Shown here piece by piece: positions 5,720 to 7,572 of a stretch of 7,572 nt of DNA (the first letter of the stretch is position 1; the number at the start of each line of letters is the position of its first letter). The translations under genes were made by a program, and so were the position numbers. Below the pieces are notes generated by a model that did no database searches, was not told where the DNA came from, and saw only the letters and a list, made by a program, of their open reading frames with translations. This stretch comes from JAUSPI01 sp964650385 (lineage in GTDB: Bacteria > Desulfobacterota > Syntrophia > Syntrophales > JADFWA01). Location of the stretch: assembly GCA_964650385.1 (NCBI GenBank), contig CAZYTP010000109.1, positions 1-7,572 on the forward strand, given 5' to 3'.

Positions 5720-6560
5720 ATTCAGCTTCGTCCTCGCATATTCTGTACTGATATTGGGCTGTCCTTTTTTGTGCAAGTTTGCAATATTCAGAAAGAACAT
5801 CAATGCCCACGGAGTTTCTGTTTAAGCTTTGAGCTACCTCTGCTGTAGTACCGGAGCCAACAAAAGGGTCAAGTACCCAATCGTACTCTTTTGTGAACAA
5901 TTTTATAAACCATTCCGGCAATGATTTAGGAAAAGTTGCGCTATGATTTTTATTGTAACATTCAGTTGCAAAATGCAACACATTCGTAGGATAAGCCATG
6001 TCACGACCTATCCAGTTTGACACATTTTTACCAAACCCACTATTTACTTTTGATTCATCACGAGTAAGGTCAGTTTTACTCAGTTTTTTTAATCGGGTTT
6101 TGGCCCAATCACCCATAGGAACCATAGCCTCTTCTTGGTACATATTAAATTTCTTAGATTTATTAAATTGTAGGCATCGCTCCCAAGCATCCCTGAATCG
6201 ATTAGGCCATTTTCCTGGAAAACAATTTTTCTTGTGCCATACAAATTCTTCTGTCCATAGCCAGCCTTGTTTCCGCATGGCTAATATAAGTTCCAACACA
6301 TACGTATGTCTCTCACCATTAATCGCCTTTTCTTTTATATTTAGGATAAACGTACCGTCTGATTTTAATACTCGATGAAATTCTTTTGCTCTTGGCAAGA
6401 ACCATTCAACATATTTATTTGGTTTGATCCCGCCGTATGTTTTACTTCTACTGTCAGCATACGGTGGCGATGTAACAATTAAATTAAAAAAGTTGTCTGG
6501 ATATTGTTTAAGAACTTCCAAACAGTCTCCAGTTTCGATTTTTGTTTCGATTTGTTTCAT
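5607..6560 (-). CDS. DNA methyltransferase of the type II R-M pair (beta class, SPPY)
   Basis: This 317-residue SAM-dependent methyltransferase protects host DNA from the neighbouring endonuclease. The motif order is beta class: GDCLEVL (11-17), then catalytic motif IV TSPPYADSRSKTYGG (30-44), a central target-recognition region (about 110-200), PEWFIKLFT (215-223), and SAM-binding motif I DPFVGSGTT (231-239) with VGIDVLSEYCKLA (251-263). An SPPY motif usually means N4-cytosine methylation, though some N6-adenine enzymes carry it. AGGAGA at 6565-6570 lies 4 bases before the start. The last 37 or so residues are read through the start of the endonuclease gene, are low in hydrophobics and look like an overlap tail rather than a conserved domain. 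It is the first gene of cassette 2. A TACAAT box about 40 bases upstream might be a private promoter, but its -35 is poor. Confidence 0.93.
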   Translation of the reverse strand: MKQIETKIETGDCLEVLKQYPDNFFNLIVTSPPYADSRSKTYGGIKPNKYVEWFLPRAKEFHRVLKSDGTFILNIKEKAINGERHTYVLELILAMRKQGWLWTEEFVWHKKNCFPGKWPNRFRDAWERCLQFNKSKKFNMYQEEAMVPMGDWAKTRLKKLSKTDLTRDESKVNSGFGKNVSNWIGRDMAYPTNVLHFATECYNKNHSATFPKSLPEWFIKLFTKEYDWVLDPFVGSGTTAEVAQSLNRNSVGIDVLSEYCKLAQKRTAQYQYRICEDEAEYEINKPRKNSGVCREKHTRVSSQPNRKVEETQIESGT

Positions 6561-6663
6561 GTTTTCTCCTGCTTCCGTTTTATGGAATAGGATGATTGTA
6601 AACTATTTATTAATGAAAATCTTTACCTATTTTTTCTGGGCAAAAAAAACGTGAATTCGAGCA

Positions 6664-6735
6664 GCCCAACGCATTTCTCACCTGCCGGTGTGTAGCGGCA
6701 GCGGAACACCGGTCAGGTGCAGAAAAATGTTAGGT
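6664..6735 (-). other. attC recombination site (end of cassette 1)
   Basis: This is the clearest attC of the window. On the minus strand it begins ACCTAAC and ends GTTGGGC, both perfect core matches. The central stem pairs CACCTGCCGGTGT (6679-6691) with ACACCGGTCAGGTG (6706-6719). It is fully paired except for one extra base, the extrahelical base typical of attC sites. The stop codon of the HEPN gene lies inside the first core. Confidence 0.93.
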
Positions 6736-7522
6736 TTCTGATTCTTCTGTTTCTTCAAATCCACAAAACAGGCATTTTCTTTTCCTATTTTCTAGAGTAA
6801 CAATATTCCAAGTATAGCAAACAGGGCATTCAGGATTTCCTGGTATTTTATATTTACCCAACTTATTATTTACTTTATATGTTTCAACTCTTAAATTTAC
6901 AAATTCTTCAAAATCAGATAATTCTTCTTCAAATCCTTCTATTCTATCATAAGAATCATATATTCTCCCTTTAATAAATTCTCTATATATAGTTATATAA
7001 ACATCCAATCCAAACGCAATATAGTTTAAAAACATTTCATTTGTTGTATCGACATAATAATGAGTAATTTTATTTCTTATAATTCTAATACTTTCAATTC
7101 TATCCTTAACTTTTTCAGTAAGCACGTCATTAGATTTACCTTCAATGATTTCAACACATTTATCAAAATTTATACTTTGAAAATCACCATTTATTAAATC
7201 TTCACGAGATATTTTTTTTGGGTTTTTGAATAATAATGTATAATCTATTAATGCTACACGTGATTTCAATATGAGTTCTATGGAATTTACAATACATTGA
7301 AAAGCCGCATATAATTGAAACTCTTCTATGTCTCGATTTCTGCCCCAACCCTTTTTTGTATTCTTTAATAATTCAAATGGAAATTGAAGAATTAGTTCTG
7401 ATGTGTTTACGAGATTAACTCCAACTAAAAAGGACAACTGATTATCATCTGCGTCTATGAGCTCTTTTTTCGTATAATTACGATTATTCATTTTATTCTC
7501 CGCGCCGAAAGCGTCAACCTAA
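6670..7522 (-). mobile_element. Integron cassette 1 (HEPN-zinc ribbon gene)
   Basis: This 853-bp cassette has cut points at the cores 7517-7523 and 6664-6670. Start core GTTAGGT and end core ACCTAAC are exactly complementary. It carries one gene with only a 31-base leader, so it probably depends on transcription entering from upstream in the array. Confidence 0.87.
6730..7491 (-). CDS. HEPN-like protein with C-terminal zinc ribbon
   Basis: This 253-residue soluble protein is mostly helical. A segment AAFQCIVNSIELILKSRVAL (62-81) followed by a LLFKNP...FDKCVEIIEG region (86-117) and then SIRIIRNKITHYY (134-146) looks like a HEPN fold. The key motif is R139-N-K-I-T-H144, matching RNxxxH/Rx4-6H, the ribonuclease motif of HEPN toxins and CRISPR or Abi effectors. 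The C-terminus has a zinc ribbon, CPVC (222-225) and CLFC (240-243), which could bind nucleic acid. The linker (182-200) is very acidic. GGAG at 7498-7501, 6 bases from the ATG, supports the start. No MNT nucleotidyltransferase antitoxin partner is in the cassette, so it is not a classical HEPN-MNT pair. RNase activity and a defence role are inferences from the motif and the neighbouring R-M and TA cassettes. The gene is markedly AT-rich. Confidence 0.8.
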   Translation of the reverse strand: MNNRNYTKKELIDADDNQLSFLVGVNLVNTSELILQFPFELLKNTKKGWGRNRDIEEFQLYAAFQCIVNSIELILKSRVALIDYTLLFKNPKKISREDLINGDFQSINFDKCVEIIEGKSNDVLTEKVKDRIESIRIIRNKITHYYVDTTNEMFLNYIAFGLDVYITIYREFIKGRIYDSYDRIEGFEEELSDFEEFVNLRVETYKVNNKLGKYKIPGNPECPVCYTWNIVTLENRKRKCLFCGFEETEESET

Positions 7523-7572
7523 CCCTCAAACCCCGCAGTTAGCGCAGTTTGCATTGTAAAATTAAATAGTTG
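7517..7572 (-). other. attC recombination site, cut by the right edge
   Basis: The plus strand starts ACCTAAC (7517-7523) and the window ends at GTTG (7569-7572), the beginning of the opposite core. The arms CAAACCCCGCAG and GCGCAGTTTG form a bulged stem. It marks another cassette, or attI, immediately to the right. Confidence 0.75.

Larger units (their letters stand above)
4929..6669 (-). mobile_element. Integron cassette 2 (restriction-modification pair)
   Basis: This 1741-bp cassette has cut points at the cores 6664-6670 and 4923-4929. Start core GTTGGGC and end core GCCCAAC are exactly complementary. It carries methyltransferase then endonuclease in the array direction, with about 105 bases before the first gene, enough for a private promoter. 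Confidence 0.87.

Noticed and set aside
5720..5803. Earlier start of the restriction endonuclease
   Set aside because: The extra 28 residues are translated from the conserved methyltransferase region and do not resemble the family N-terminus.
5998..6378. 126-codon plus-strand frame opposite the methyltransferase
   Set aside because: It lies wholly antisense to conserved methyltransferase motifs, has no ribosome site and no recognisable content.
6664..6735. Strong hairpin after the HEPN gene as an ordinary terminator
   Set aside because: It has perfect attC cores and an extrahelical base, and no T run follows. Recombination site explains it better.
1..7572. CRISPR arrays, tRNA and rRNA genes
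   Set aside because: No regularly spaced short repeats, cloverleaf-like sequences or rRNA-like stretches were seen.

Overview
The window looks like part of a Gram-negative, probably proteobacterial or Desulfobacterota, chromosome. The evidence is an E. coli-type YcaO, a lipoprotein-type solute-binding protein, YefM-YoeB, and an integron cassette array. The lineage is an inference, not something the sequence proves. Base composition is moderately AT-rich, and the rightmost gene is the most AT-rich.

Left flank (1 to about 2590): ordinary-looking chromosomal genes. They are the N-terminal 208 codons of ycaO (minus strand, running off the left edge), a doubtful small ORF (712-912), a solute-binding lipoprotein gene split by one frameshift (1039-1814), a truncated PilZ-like start (1924-2004) and a three-helix membrane protein (2024-2398). 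A 49-bp imperfect direct repeat (38/49 identical) brackets the membrane protein gene. Its right copy runs into the last attC site.

Right part (about 2590-7572): an integron gene-cassette array read on the minus strand, from right to left. Four complete attC sites (2590-2646, 4275-4338, 4923-4980, 6664-6735) and one cut by the window edge (7517-7572) delimit four cassettes. For three cassettes the 7-bp core at the cassette start is the exact or near-exact reverse complement of the core at its own attC (GTTAGGT/ACCTAAC, GTTGGGC/GCCCAAC, GTTGGGT/ACCCAAC). This fixes the boundaries and orientation. The fourth (GTTATCT/ACATAAC) matches at 6 of 7 positions. The integrase gene and attI would be expected beyond the right edge.

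Cassette contents, in array order: (1) a HEPN-like protein with a C-terminal zinc ribbon, not assigned to a named system; (2) an overlapping type II restriction-modification pair, with a beta-class SPPY methyltransferase and a probable PmeII-family endonuclease; (3) a YefM-YoeB toxin-antitoxin operon facing against the array with its own promoter and operator; (4) a two-gene cassette (unknown small protein plus two-helix membrane protein) whose first gene was split by an IS481-family insertion sequence with 39-bp terminal inverted repeats. Three consecutive cassettes carry nuclease, restriction or toxin functions, so the array resembles a small defence and stability island assembled by integron recombination. 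The HEPN-zinc ribbon cassette is the best candidate for something undescribed.
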